Origin: Campylobacteraceae bacterium UBA1877
GTDB lineage: Bacteria > Campylobacterota > Campylobacteria > Campylobacterales > Campylobacteraceae
Assembly (NCBI GenBank): GCA_002352945.1
Contig: DDHL01000033.1
Location: 16,840 to 28,869 of the forward strand
DNA: 12,030 nucleotides
Direction of reading: 5' to 3'
Every line of letters begins with the position of its first letter. Position 1 is the first letter of the stretch. This document shows, in pieces, positions 5,675 to 12,030 of the stretch. The notes below the pieces were generated by a model, which was not told the origin of the DNA, ran no database searches, and saw nothing but the letters and a program-made list of their open reading frames with translations. A program made the position numbers and the translations under genes.

Positions 5675-5676
5675 GA

Positions 5677-6762
5677 TTAAAATGTGTAAGTTGCATTGAG
5701 TGCAAATTTTGTATAATCATCATTGCTATCTTCAGCATCAATATCAGCTACAATAGCTCCAAGACTGAGATTATCATTAAATGAATACTCCGCACTAAAG
5801 TTAATCTCGCTCTCTTTGTCTGAGCCATACTTTGTTTGGCCAGCTAAAGCACCAAGGGCAAAATCGCCAAATTCATAAGATGCACCAACGTAGTAAGTTC
5901 TAGCATCAGTTTCATAAACTTGGTTGCCATCTTCAAATGGATTAACGTTCTCGCCAATGGCATCCATGCTTCCGATTCCACCATCTTCATCAGTAACAAT
6001 ATAGCCGCCATTTAGGCTGACCCCAGCTATATTTAAGCGACCCTCAATATTGTAAATTGAGCCATCATCTGTATCACTCTCATCTTCACTGCTTTGTGCA
6101 CCATGAAGGGTGATGCCAAACATATCCGAATCCCACTCGCCTTTGAGTCCATACCATGTGGCTACATCATTTGCGTTATATACATAACCATTTATGAGTG
6201 CACCATCAATTCCGGTATAAGCAACATCTAAAAGCTGGGCACCATCGCTTCCATTTATTTTTTCAAATTTTTCCAATGGAGCATCTGGATCGGCAACTGC
6301 CAATCTAATTGTGTGTCCTGCTGTGATAGTCAAATCACTAAGCGGAGTAAAAACTCCTACAACAGCTTCATGAAAATCGCCTGCCCATTCAAGATCAAGC
6401 TCTTGTCGGCCTATGATAAAACCAAATCCATCATTTTCGTATGAAATATTTGCTGTATGAAGCAAGACACGAGGTTCGCTGCCATCGCTATAATCACCAT
6501 CATTTCGCTCATCAAAATCATTATTGGCTCTAAAGCCAAGATTTAATCCAAATCCATTAAATTTTGCACTCTCATAGGCAAAACCAAGTGAGCCCATTGT
6601 AAAACCAGCATCTTCGCCTGTTTGGTCAATTGACTCATGATAAACCATCACATCACCACTAAAACTTCCGCTTTGCAGGGCGTCAGTTAAATCAAAAGCG
6701 TCTGCATTTAAAACGCTTGCACTAAGAGCTAATGCTGTAACAAAAGATAGTTTTTTATACAT
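5677..6762 (-). CDS. Outer-membrane porin, acidic beta-barrel
   Basis: 361 residues with a signal peptide (MYKKLSFVTALALSASVLNADA, cut near residue 22) and alternating aromatic/small-residue beta strands throughout. The C-terminal strand NATYTF ends in Phe, the usual outer-membrane insertion signal. The length suits a 16-18-strand barrel; it resembles the Opr-type porins of Campylobacterota. Predicted loops are strongly acidic (for example NNDFDERNDGDYSDGSE, SSEDESDTDDGS, DIDAEDSNDD), which would favour cations. The ribosome site TAAGGA overlaps the stop of the upstream DUF4198 gene, so the two are co-transcribed. Placement in the feo cluster suggests an outer-membrane entry pore for Fe(II) or another divalent cation; this is inference from context and charge. 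A strong hairpin follows the stop codon. Confidence 0.85.
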   Translation of the reverse strand: MYKKLSFVTALALSASVLNADAFDLTDALQSGSFSGDVMVYHESIDQTGEDAGFTMGSLGFAYESAKFNGFGLNLGFRANNDFDERNDGDYSDGSEPRVLLHTANISYENDGFGFIIGRQELDLEWAGDFHEAVVGVFTPLSDLTITAGHTIRLAVADPDAPLEKFEKINGSDGAQLLDVAYTGIDGALINGYVYNANDVATWYGLKGEWDSDMFGITLHGAQSSEDESDTDDGSIYNIEGRLNIAGVSLNGGYIVTDEDGGIGSMDAIGENVNPFEDGNQVYETDARTYYVGASYEFGDFALGALAGQTKYGSDKESEINFSAEYSFNDNLSLGAIVADIDAEDSNDDYTKFALNATYTF

Positions 6763-6772
6763 CCATCAATCC

Positions 6773-7564
6773 TTATTTCATCTCTTTTGCTTGAACCCAA
6801 ATAACGGCATCTTGACTAAGTTCTTTTCCCTCGTATTTGGTATCAGGGCCAACTCCAAGCGCTGCAAATCCCCACCAACCAGCTTTAGGAATTCCAAATG
6901 TAAACTCACCATCTTTATTGGCCTTGATTCCCATAGTTACAAAGGCATCTTGAGGTGCGCTAACGTGAGGTTTTCCCATTGCATTTGCTTCAAGATCAAC
7001 ATCATGGTTAAGATACTCAACCTCAATTTCAGCAAAAGGTACAGGTTTTCCTTCGCTCATAACAACGCCGGTAAATGTACCGCCCGCCCAAATCGCATAG
7101 GGCTTAGTTAAAGGCACAATTTCAGCTTTTAAATTAAAGTTTGTATCCCAATCTGTTGGAGCACCTGCTACATTAACAACTGTTTTTGTAATTTGCTGGA
7201 TATAAGCATCTTCATTTTTTTCAAAGTATGGTTTAGGAGTGACAATAAGCACATGATCTCCCATTCTTCGAGCTTTGTAGGTTGACTTGTAAGCTTTGCC
7301 ACTGTTTGCATTTCCCTTAAACTCTATTGGCTCAAGAGTGTCTAAAAGAGACTTTTCTTTACCTTTATTAACAACTACAAAGGATTCAATGCCCGCAATA
7401 TCCATTGTATGTTCATCTGCAAATGGGTGATTAAACACATGTCGAAGCTCAATAGTACTTGGGCCAGTTAACGCACTCTCTGGCGTGTAAAGCATTTGAA
7501 AATGAGCCAAAGCACCCGTTGATAAGAGCGCTGCTGCTGCCGTGCTTGCTAAAAATTTCTTCAT
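6773..7564 (-). CDS. Periplasmic DUF4198 family protein (Co/Ni-transport-type component)
   Basis: 263 residues with a signal peptide (MKKFLASTAAAALLSTGALA, cut after Ala20) leaving a mature N-terminus of His-Phe-Gln. The N-terminal domain has a His-rich patch RHVFNHPFADEHTMD (His42, His46, His52). The C-terminal domain (about 165-240: GVVMSEGKPVPFAEIEVEYLN ... DGEFTFGIPKAGWWGFAAL) matches the carboxypeptidase-regulatory-like beta-sandwich typical of DUF4198/COG5266 proteins, which are usually annotated as periplasmic components of cobalt or nickel uptake. Here it lies in a feo cluster, so Fe(II) handling is the likelier role (inference). Start: AAGGAG at 7571-7576 precedes ATG 7564-7562; another ATG four bases upstream is out of frame. 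It is separated from the 99-aa gene by a terminator-like hairpin and lies 10 bases before the porin gene. Confidence 0.85.
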   Translation of the reverse strand: MKKFLASTAAAALLSTGALAHFQMLYTPESALTGPSTIELRHVFNHPFADEHTMDIAGIESFVVVNKGKEKSLLDTLEPIEFKGNANSGKAYKSTYKARRMGDHVLIVTPKPYFEKNEDAYIQQITKTVVNVAGAPTDWDTNFNLKAEIVPLTKPYAIWAGGTFTGVVMSEGKPVPFAEIEVEYLNHDVDLEANAMGKPHVSAPQDAFVTMGIKANKDGEFTFGIPKAGWWGFAALGVGPDTKYEGKELSQDAVIWVQAKEMK

Positions 7565-7619
7565 CCATAACTCCTTTAAGATAAATGTAATAATAATCTA
7601 TATCAAAATACAACAAAAA

Positions 7620-7645
7620 GATATTGCTCACTACTGAGCAATATC
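7620..7645 (-). terminator. Intrinsic terminator/attenuator inside the feo cluster
   Basis: On the minus strand an 11-bp perfect stem (GATATTGCTCA/TGAGCAATATC) with a 4-base loop is followed by five T residues. The TAG stop of the 99-aa gene lies in the loop and the last codons form the stem, so translating ribosomes could affect folding. It should cut transcription before the DUF4198 gene, making the second half of the cluster partly dependent on read-through or on its own promoter. Confidence 0.75.
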
Positions 7646-7930
7646 GCTTCCTTTGATTACAACTTGATGGCCTTCGCCTGCATCAAATACCGCTTCAAAT
7701 TCACCCTCTGGTTTTTCAAAGGTAAATTCACTATAATCATCCATCTTTCCGCTTACAACGGTTTTTCCATTTTGAACAACTTTAAAAGCTGTACCAGTGG
7801 CGCTGCTGCCATCGCTAAAGCCGCCTTCGCATGTAATGGTGCCATCACCATTATCAAAGCAGCTCATAAGTGCCGAATGGGCAAAAAGTGAACTCGCTGC
7901 AAACAGTGTTGCAACAACAATTTTTCTCAT
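7631..7930 (-). CDS. Small periplasmic protein, NikL/carboxypeptidase-regulatory-like (99 aa)
   Basis: A signal peptide (MRKIVVATLFAASSLFA) would leave a mature protein starting His-Ser-Ala-Leu-Met-Ser-Cys. The mature part has two Cys (24 and 34) around an Asp/Gly-rich turn (FDNGDGTITC), perhaps a disulphide. The second half, GTAFKVVQNGKTVVSGKMD and EFTFEKPEGEFEAVFDAGEGH (about 46-88), resembles the beta-sandwich repeat of NikL-type and DUF4198 metal-uptake accessory proteins. The ribosome site AAAGGAGT overlaps the feoB stop codon, 10 bases upstream, so it is co-translated with feoB. A role in periplasmic Fe(II) delivery or as partner of the DUF4198 protein is inferred. I know no characterised homologue. 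Confidence 0.75.
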   Translation of the reverse strand: MRKIVVATLFAASSLFAHSALMSCFDNGDGTITCEGGFSDGSSATGTAFKVVQNGKTVVSGKMDDYSEFTFEKPEGEFEAVFDAGEGHQVVIKGSDIAQ

Positions 7931-7940
7931 CTTTACTCCT

Positions 7941-10388
7941 TTAGTTAGATTTAGTGGCTAAACCGCCACTCCAGTTTATTCGTTTTTGCGGAATTGAGCC
8001 CGCAATTAGGGCTAAAGCAATTACAAGGGCATAAAAGAGACCAAAGGCCTCAACTCCATTTAGGTTTAAAGATACTCCTAGGCTAAAGATACTAGATGCA
8101 GCTATAAGGCCTAAAGTTATAGGGAAAAAGATTGCAAAAAGCATCCATTTATAACTATTGGTTTGAAGCTTCACAACAATCATGGTTGCGATGCAAGGTG
8201 GAGTTAAAATCATAAAAATAATAATCGCAGCTGCATGCAGTGGTGTATAGCCGCTATTTTGTGCCATGGCTTCTTCTGCTCGCAAATTGTCTGCCTTGTT
8301 ATTTTCATACAAACTACCAAGAGTAGCCACGGCCGACTCCCTTGCAGCAAAAGAGCTTAAAAATGCTACGTTAATCTTCCAGTCAAAACCGGCAAATTGG
8401 GTGATTGGCTCAAGTCCTCGGCCGATTTTTCCAAGGAGTGAACTTTCAATCTTGTCGTTTTTGATTGATTGCAATATTCCTCGTCGTCCTCTAGAGAGTT
8501 TGCGTAACTCCCTATTTACCAATTTTGCCGCCTTATCTGATGGGGCTGGTTTAACTATGACAAATTGTTCAGGATACTTTATTTTAAACTTCTCATCTAA
8601 AGCTTTTGCCTTTTGAGGGCTTGTTATCATCCTTTTTGACTTATAATCATCATACACATTTAAGAGTTTGCTTACCTCTTCTCTGGAGCTAAATTTTTGA
8701 GCATAAGATGTTTTTTCAATTTTTTTGTAAAAGTTGCTTAATAAGGCTTCACTTTGGGCTTCATATTGAGCCTTTTGCTCATTTGAGAGCCCTGGAAGCT
8801 CCAAAAGGCAAAAGAGTACAATTGCAACTGCTAGAACAACAGTTCCAACCTTTTTAATATAAAGCCACACCCTTTCAAATGCTCTAAAAATCACACCTTT
8901 GATTGTAGGCGCATGATATGGAGGCAACTCCATTACAAAAGGTGAAGTCTCTTTTGTTCGCAAAACAGTTGAGGTTAGGACTTTGGCAACTATAAGGGCG
9001 ATAAAAAGAGTGACTGTTGATATAAAAAACATCATTAAACTCATTTGAGGCTCAAAAAAAGCTCCCAAAATAAGGGTATAAAAGGGCACTTTAGCTAAGC
9101 AGTTCATATAAGGAACTGATAAAATCGTAGCCATTCTAGCTCTTTCATCTGCAATGCCCCTAGTTGCCATAACACCAGGAACTGCACATCCTCCAACAAA
9201 TGCTCCGCCCAAAACAAGAGGCAGGGTTGATTGCCCATGAAGACCAAATTTTCTAAAGACCCTATCGAGAATAAAAGCCATTCTTGGCATATAGCCTACA
9301 TCTTCTAAAATAGCTATCATGGCAAAGAGAATTAAAAAGACTGGAATGTAGTTTAAAAGGGCGTTGGCGCTATTGACCATCCAGATAGCAAAATCTGTAA
9401 TCATAGGCACATCTGTAAAATCTGCTGCTGGCGAAATTGCAATGACAAAGTTTTTAAAGCTGGCTAAAATTGGCCAAGTATAATCAGTTAGTTTATAGCC
9501 ATAAACGATGGAAGATTGGTAAATTATAAAAATAATTAAAAAAAGAATCGGAAATGAGAACCAGCGATTGAGTACAACCGAATCTACTTTGTCGGTTAAA
9601 TTTTTCTTTTTGTTTAGTTTTTCTTGGACAGTTTGGTGGTAAATCACATCGGCTGAATCATATCTTGCTGCAGCCAAAAAGCTATCTGGATCTTTATCGT
9701 ACCTTTGGTGGAACTCTTGGGATTTTTGATCAACTAAGGAGACAAGCTCAGGGTATTTATCATAAATATTTTTATCCCCCTCTAGCGCTTTTATAGCAAT
9801 CCACCTTTTCATATTTGCAGGTGCATTGCTAATTTGTTTCTCCACTTCGGCAATGAATGGCTCAAGCTCTTCATAATTTATTTTAAATAAAGAGTATTTG
9901 GCTTTTGATGCATCTACAATGGCTTTTAAGATGGCTTCTTTACCTTCTCCTTTTGCCCCAACTGCTGGAATTACAGGACACCCTAACATTGATGAAATTT
10001 TTTGAATATCAATTTCAATCTCTCTTCTTGATACAACATCCATCATATTTAAAACAACTATGACAGGCTTTCCAATTTCAAGCAGTTGAAATGTAAGATA
10101 GAGATTTCTTTTTAAATTGGAGGCATCTACAACATTTACTATAATGTCTGGATTTTCATTTATAATAAACTCTTTAGCAACTCTCTCTTCTAGGGAGTAA
10201 GAGCTAAATGAATAGGTTCCAGGCAAGTCTACAATTTCAATATTGCTATTTTCAAATTTTACTCTTCCAGATTTCTTTTCAACTGTTACACCCGGGTAGT
10301 TGGCAATATGCTGTTTTAAACCGGTAATGAGATTAAAAAGGGTTGATTTTCCGCAATTTGGCTGACCCGCTAAAGCAACCTTTATCAT
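7941..10388 (-). CDS. feoB: Ferrous iron transport protein B
   Basis: An 815-residue inner-membrane Fe(II) transporter with an N-terminal GTPase-like domain: G1 GQPNCGKS (8-15), G2 around Thr35 (YPGVTVEKK), G3 DLPG (54-57), G4 NMMD (114-117) and a G5-like GAKG (144-147). A helical spacer follows, then the membrane domain from about residue 277 with two Gate regions. Conserved Cys of the first Gate are at GGCAVPG (C401) and MNCLAKVPFY (C430); another is in TPPCIATM (C732). Between the segment ending LLELPG (533) and LLGKIGRGLEPITQFAGFDW (651-670) there is an unusual charged insertion of about 115 residues; most FeoBs have a short loop here, and E. coli FeoB is 773 aa. Its ATG overlaps the feoA stop. 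Two Fur-box-like sites upstream of feoA indicate iron repression. Confidence 0.96.
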   Translation of the reverse strand: MIKVALAGQPNCGKSTLFNLITGLKQHIANYPGVTVEKKSGRVKFENSNIEIVDLPGTYSFSSYSLEERVAKEFIINENPDIIVNVVDASNLKRNLYLTFQLLEIGKPVIVVLNMMDVVSRREIEIDIQKISSMLGCPVIPAVGAKGEGKEAILKAIVDASKAKYSLFKINYEELEPFIAEVEKQISNAPANMKRWIAIKALEGDKNIYDKYPELVSLVDQKSQEFHQRYDKDPDSFLAAARYDSADVIYHQTVQEKLNKKKNLTDKVDSVVLNRWFSFPILFLIIFIIYQSSIVYGYKLTDYTWPILASFKNFVIAISPAADFTDVPMITDFAIWMVNSANALLNYIPVFLILFAMIAILEDVGYMPRMAFILDRVFRKFGLHGQSTLPLVLGGAFVGGCAVPGVMATRGIADERARMATILSVPYMNCLAKVPFYTLILGAFFEPQMSLMMFFISTVTLFIALIVAKVLTSTVLRTKETSPFVMELPPYHAPTIKGVIFRAFERVWLYIKKVGTVVLAVAIVLFCLLELPGLSNEQKAQYEAQSEALLSNFYKKIEKTSYAQKFSSREEVSKLLNVYDDYKSKRMITSPQKAKALDEKFKIKYPEQFVIVKPAPSDKAAKLVNRELRKLSRGRRGILQSIKNDKIESSLLGKIGRGLEPITQFAGFDWKINVAFLSSFAARESAVATLGSLYENNKADNLRAEEAMAQNSGYTPLHAAAIIIFMILTPPCIATMIVVKLQTNSYKWMLFAIFFPITLGLIAASSIFSLGVSLNLNGVEAFGLFYALVIALALIAGSIPQKRINWSGGLATKSN

Positions 10389-10612
10389 ATGATGTCAACC
10401 TCAACCAAGCAAGCCTCGCTTTTGCGCAAAGAGAGTAAATATCGATGGATTTTTAATTCCATCGGATCATACAAGGGGGCTTCTCGCACCACTTCAATAT
10501 CAGCTCCTGATACAAAGCCCATATCTAAAAGTTTTGTACGCAGCGCATCCGTTGCTTTGATTGAAACTATCTTGCATTTTGTGCCGCTTTTGGTCACCTC
10601 GTCTAATCGCAT
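10385..10612 (-). CDS. feoA: Ferrous iron transport protein A
   Basis: A 75-residue SH3-like cytoplasmic protein typical of FeoA in length and sequence: KIVSIKATDALRTKLLDMGFVSGADIEVVREAPLYDP, then MELKIHRYLLSLRKSEACLVEV. FeoA binds FeoB and is needed for full Fe(II) uptake. AAGGA at 10625-10621 is eight bases before the ATG. The stop overlaps the feoB ATG. It is the first gene of the minus-strand cluster and lies just downstream of a Fur-box-like site. Confidence 0.93.
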   Translation of the reverse strand: MRLDEVTKSGTKCKIVSIKATDALRTKLLDMGFVSGADIEVVREAPLYDPMELKIHRYLLSLRKSEACLVEVDII

Positions 10613-10636
10613 TTTTAAGTTCCTTTATAATGCTTT

Positions 10637-10651
10637 TGATAATTGTTATCG
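10637..10651. promoter_or_regulatory. Fur-box-like site upstream of feoA (2 mismatches)
   Basis: TGATAATTGTTATCG matches TGATAATNATTATCA at 12 of 14 positions and retains the inner dyad. It lies 25 bases upstream of the feoA ATG, consistent with overlap of the feo promoter. Confidence 0.6.
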
Positions 10652-10705
10652 AATAGTAAGTAAAATAAACTTAATTTTTGATGAAAAAATGAAAAAAAAT
10701 TAAAA

Positions 10706-10720
10706 TGATAATTATTATAA
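10706..10720. promoter_or_regulatory. Fur-box-like site in the feoA/flavoprotein divergent region (1 mismatch)
   Basis: TGATAATTATTATAA matches the 7-1-7 consensus at 13 of 14 positions. It lies about 94 bases from both divergent starts and could control either or both genes. Confidence 0.6.
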
Positions 10721-10812
10721 ATATTTCATAAAAAGTATTGAAATTTTGCACTTTGTGTATATTTTTACCCAATTTATGCTACTCTAAAAATATCTTAAAC
10801 CAAGGATAAACG

Positions 10813-11427
10813 GTGTTAAATTATAGGCAAGATAAACCCAAAAAGAAGATTTTGTGCATCGGAGCAAGTCCAAGAAAGGGTGGAAATAGTGATGCAATTT
10901 TAGACTCAATTCAAAAAGGGATTGCAAGGGCAAATATTGAATCAAACTCCATTTTGCTAAGAAATTTTAGTATAAGCTCTTGCATAGGTTGTGAGCGCTG
11001 CCGCAAAGAGAAGGAGTGTGGTGGAGTTGATGATGATATGCAAAAAATTTACCCCCTAATAATCCAATCAAGCGGGCTTGTTTTAATTTCACCAGCTCAT
11101 AATTACAATGTAAGTGCATTGATGAAAATATTCATTGATAGATTATATAGATTTTATAATTTTAATAATGACCATCCAAGAGGTTGGAGTTCTCAGCTTA
11201 TGGATCAAAACCGAAAGGCCGTTGCAGTTGCCATTGGCGAACAGTTAAATAAAGAAGATCTTGGCTTTACATTAAATGGTATGGTTTGGCCGCTTCAAGC
11301 TCTTGGATATGAAGTGGCGGCAAAAGAGCAAATATATGGAAAGTTTCAAAGAGGTATTGTAAAAAAGGATTTATCGCTTATGAAATATTTTGAAGAGCTT
11401 GGATTTAAGTTTGCAAAATTGCTTTAA
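10813..11427 (+). CDS. NADPH-dependent FMN reductase / iron-sulfur flavoprotein family
   Basis: 204 residues with a flavodoxin-like fold: the FMN phosphate loop GASPRKGGNSDAIL (17-30), then a compact Cys motif CIGCERCRKEKEC (C57-x2-C60-x2-C63-x5-C69), and the FMN-contact segment ISPAHNYNVSALMKIFIDR (92-110; usually SPIYxxxxSAxxKxxIDR). The Cys spacing fits the CX2CX2CX4-7C motif of archaeal and anaerobic iron-sulfur flavoproteins that hold a 4Fe-4S cluster, so it is likely a redox protein rather than a simple flavin reductase. The start is GTG with AAGGA at 10802-10806; no better ATG is near. It is divergent from feoA across two Fur-box-like sites, so it may be iron-controlled and could help reduce ferric iron or respond to oxidants (inference). 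Confidence 0.85.
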   Translation: MLNYRQDKPKKKILCIGASPRKGGNSDAILDSIQKGIARANIESNSILLRNFSISSCIGCERCRKEKECGGVDDDMQKIYPLIIQSSGLVLISPAHNYNVSALMKIFIDRLYRFYNFNNDHPRGWSSQLMDQNRKAVAVAIGEQLNKEDLGFTLNGMVWPLQALGYEVAAKEQIYGKFQRGIVKKDLSLMKYFEELGFKFAKLL

Positions 11428-11433
11428 ACTCTT

Positions 11434-11475
11434 TTTACATGTAAAACTTTTTTAAGGATAAGTTTTACATGTAAA
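11434..11475. repeat. Paired TTTACATGTAAA palindromes (copies 10 and 11) as an inverted repeat between convergent genes
   Basis: Perfect copies lie at 11434-11445 and 11464-11475. Extended arms TTTACATGTAAAACTT (11434-11449) and AAGTTTTACATGTAAA (11460-11475) form a 16-bp inverted repeat around a 10-base loop. On the + strand the first copy is followed by six T residues (11448-11453), so it may also terminate the flavoprotein gene that stops at 11427. The position suits a bidirectional terminator. Confidence 0.75.
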
Positions 11476-11480
11476 GCATC

Positions 11481-12030
11481 TTAAATAGAGTTTGAAATCT
11501 TCTTTTTTAGTCCATTGTAAATTTTTGAAAAAGTTGTGGCTTGAACACCTAGTTTATCCGCTTCTTGTACAACTGTTCCAACAAGGGAATTGAGCTCATT
11601 TTTTCTATTGCTATTTATATCAAGCTGCAAGGATGTAGTGGAGTTGTATGGGATCTTTTCTTGAGCTTGGATAAGATAATTTTGGATAATCGAATCTGGT
11701 ATATCTATGCCTTTTTTGTTAGCAACCGATTGGATTTCTAAAAGCATAGCTTTAGCTTCATCGTAATGGTTTTTTACAATTGCTCCAATTGGTTCATTGT
11801 AATATGCTGTTAAGGCGCCAAAAACAGATATAAATATATACTTCTTCCAGCATTCAAAAGTGATATTTTCACTCACTTTAAAACGCATTTTTGCATCATT
11901 GAAAAGTTCAGAAAGAAAAATCAAGGTTTGTGGCATTGGGTTTGCTCCTGCAATGAGCAAGAAAACCCCGCCATATTTTCGAATATATCCAGGCTTTGTA
12001 ATATTTGAAAAAATATAGATACATGCGCTT
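11481..12030 (-). CDS. 2-dehydropantoate 2-reductase (PanE/ApbA) family, C-terminal part, 5' end outside window
   Basis: The frame is open from the right edge (base 12029) to TAA at 11483-11481; the TTG at 11960 is internal, since the reading continues upstream as SACIYIFSNITKPGYIRKYGG. The visible part is the end of the nucleotide-binding domain and the C-terminal helical domain of ketopantoate reductases: the catalytic-Lys region CWKKYIFISVFGALTAYYNEPIG, then TTSLQLDINSNRKNELNSLVG, the conserved ligand-binding segment, and LGVQATTFSKIYNGLKKKI at the end. The family reduces 2-dehydropantoate to pantoate with NADPH in coenzyme A synthesis, but paralogs with other substrates are common, so the exact reaction is not certain. 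No link to the iron genes is seen. Confidence 0.88.
   Translation of the reverse strand, partial: SACIYIFSNITKPGYIRKYGGVFLLIAGANPMPQTLIFLSELFNDAKMRFKVSENITFECWKKYIFISVFGALTAYYNEPIGAIVKNHYDEAKAMLLEIQSVANKKGIDIPDSIIQNYLIQAQEKIPYNSTTSLQLDINSNRKNELNSLVGTVVQEADKLGVQATTFSKIYNGLKKKISNSI

Noticed and set aside
7580..7615. Fur box before the DUF4198 gene (TGATATAGATTATTA on the minus strand)
   Set aside because: Three mismatches to the 7-1-7 consensus in very AT-rich sequence; too weak to list as a feature.
7449..7631. Minus-strand open frame overlapping the start of the DUF4198 gene
   Set aside because: Wrong frame relative to a clear signal peptide with its own ribosome site.
7645..7930. EF-hand-like loop (DNGDGTIT) in the 99-aa protein
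   Set aside because: The first coordinating Asp and the last Glu of a true EF-hand are not in the right positions; a Cys lies within the loop.
8266..8616. Plus-strand open frame inside feoB
   Set aside because: Antisense shadow of the FeoB insertion and second Gate region.
10389..10703. Plus-strand open frame across feoA and its promoter
   Set aside because: Antisense to feoA and running into the Fur-controlled intergenic region; no protein features.
592..11475. CRISPR array from the repeated palindromes
   Set aside because: Copies are 12 bp, widely and irregularly spaced, with no spacer structure and no cas genes.
11481..11960. Taking the TTG at 11960 as the start of the reductase gene
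   Set aside because: Conserved reductase sequence continues upstream in frame to the right edge, so the gene is partial.

Overview
The window looks like AT-rich chromosomal DNA from a free-living member of the Campylobacterota (Epsilonproteobacteria; Sulfurimonas, Sulfurovum or Arcobacter-like). The flavodoxin has the NAE-type FMN loop seen in Helicobacter, the other proteins have Campylobacterota character, and gene packing is dense with ATGA overlaps. I cannot fix the genus from sequence alone.

Layout. (1) 1-574 (+): 3' part of a bacterial voltage-gated cation channel (BacNav superfamily) whose selectivity filter is unusually acidic, followed by a compact terminator. (2) 575-1210: a gene-poor stretch with palindromes, a possible 27-residue membrane ORF and traces of a decayed gene, ending in a promoter with a perfect Fur box. 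(3) 1211-2457 (+): a Fur-box-preceded pair, an uncharacterised basic protein and long-chain flavodoxin. (4) 2596-10612 (-): nine co-oriented genes read as feoA, feoB, a 99-aa periplasmic protein, a DUF4198 (Co/Ni-type periplasmic) protein, an acidic porin, a 42-aa FeoB-associated Cys-rich membrane protein, an ABC ATPase, an ABC-type membrane protein with a large extracytoplasmic domain, and a divergent Fur-family regulator. Several junctions overlap. A likely attenuator follows the 99-aa gene and a strong hairpin follows the porin gene. (5) 10613-10812: divergent intergenic region with two Fur-box-like sites. (6) 10813-11427 (+): iron-sulfur flavoprotein-like FMN reductase. (7) 11481-12030 (-): 3' part of a ketopantoate-reductase family gene.

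How the genes may work together: the centre of the window reads as an iron-response island. Flavodoxin replaces ferredoxin when iron is scarce. The feo cluster could carry ferrous iron from the outer membrane (porin), through the periplasm (two small exported proteins whose predicted mature N-termini are both histidine), across the inner membrane (FeoA/FeoB plus the Cys-rich protein). An associated ABC module and a Fur paralog lacking most canonical metal ligands complete the set. The extended cluster is the best candidate for an undescribed system; its role is inferred from family membership and gene order.

A second striking signal is a palindrome, TTTACATGTAAA. It occurs six times perfectly and five more times with a changed flank in 12 kb. 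It sits mainly just after gene ends, often paired into larger hairpins, and three times inside the ABC membrane-protein gene, always encoding Leu-His-Val.
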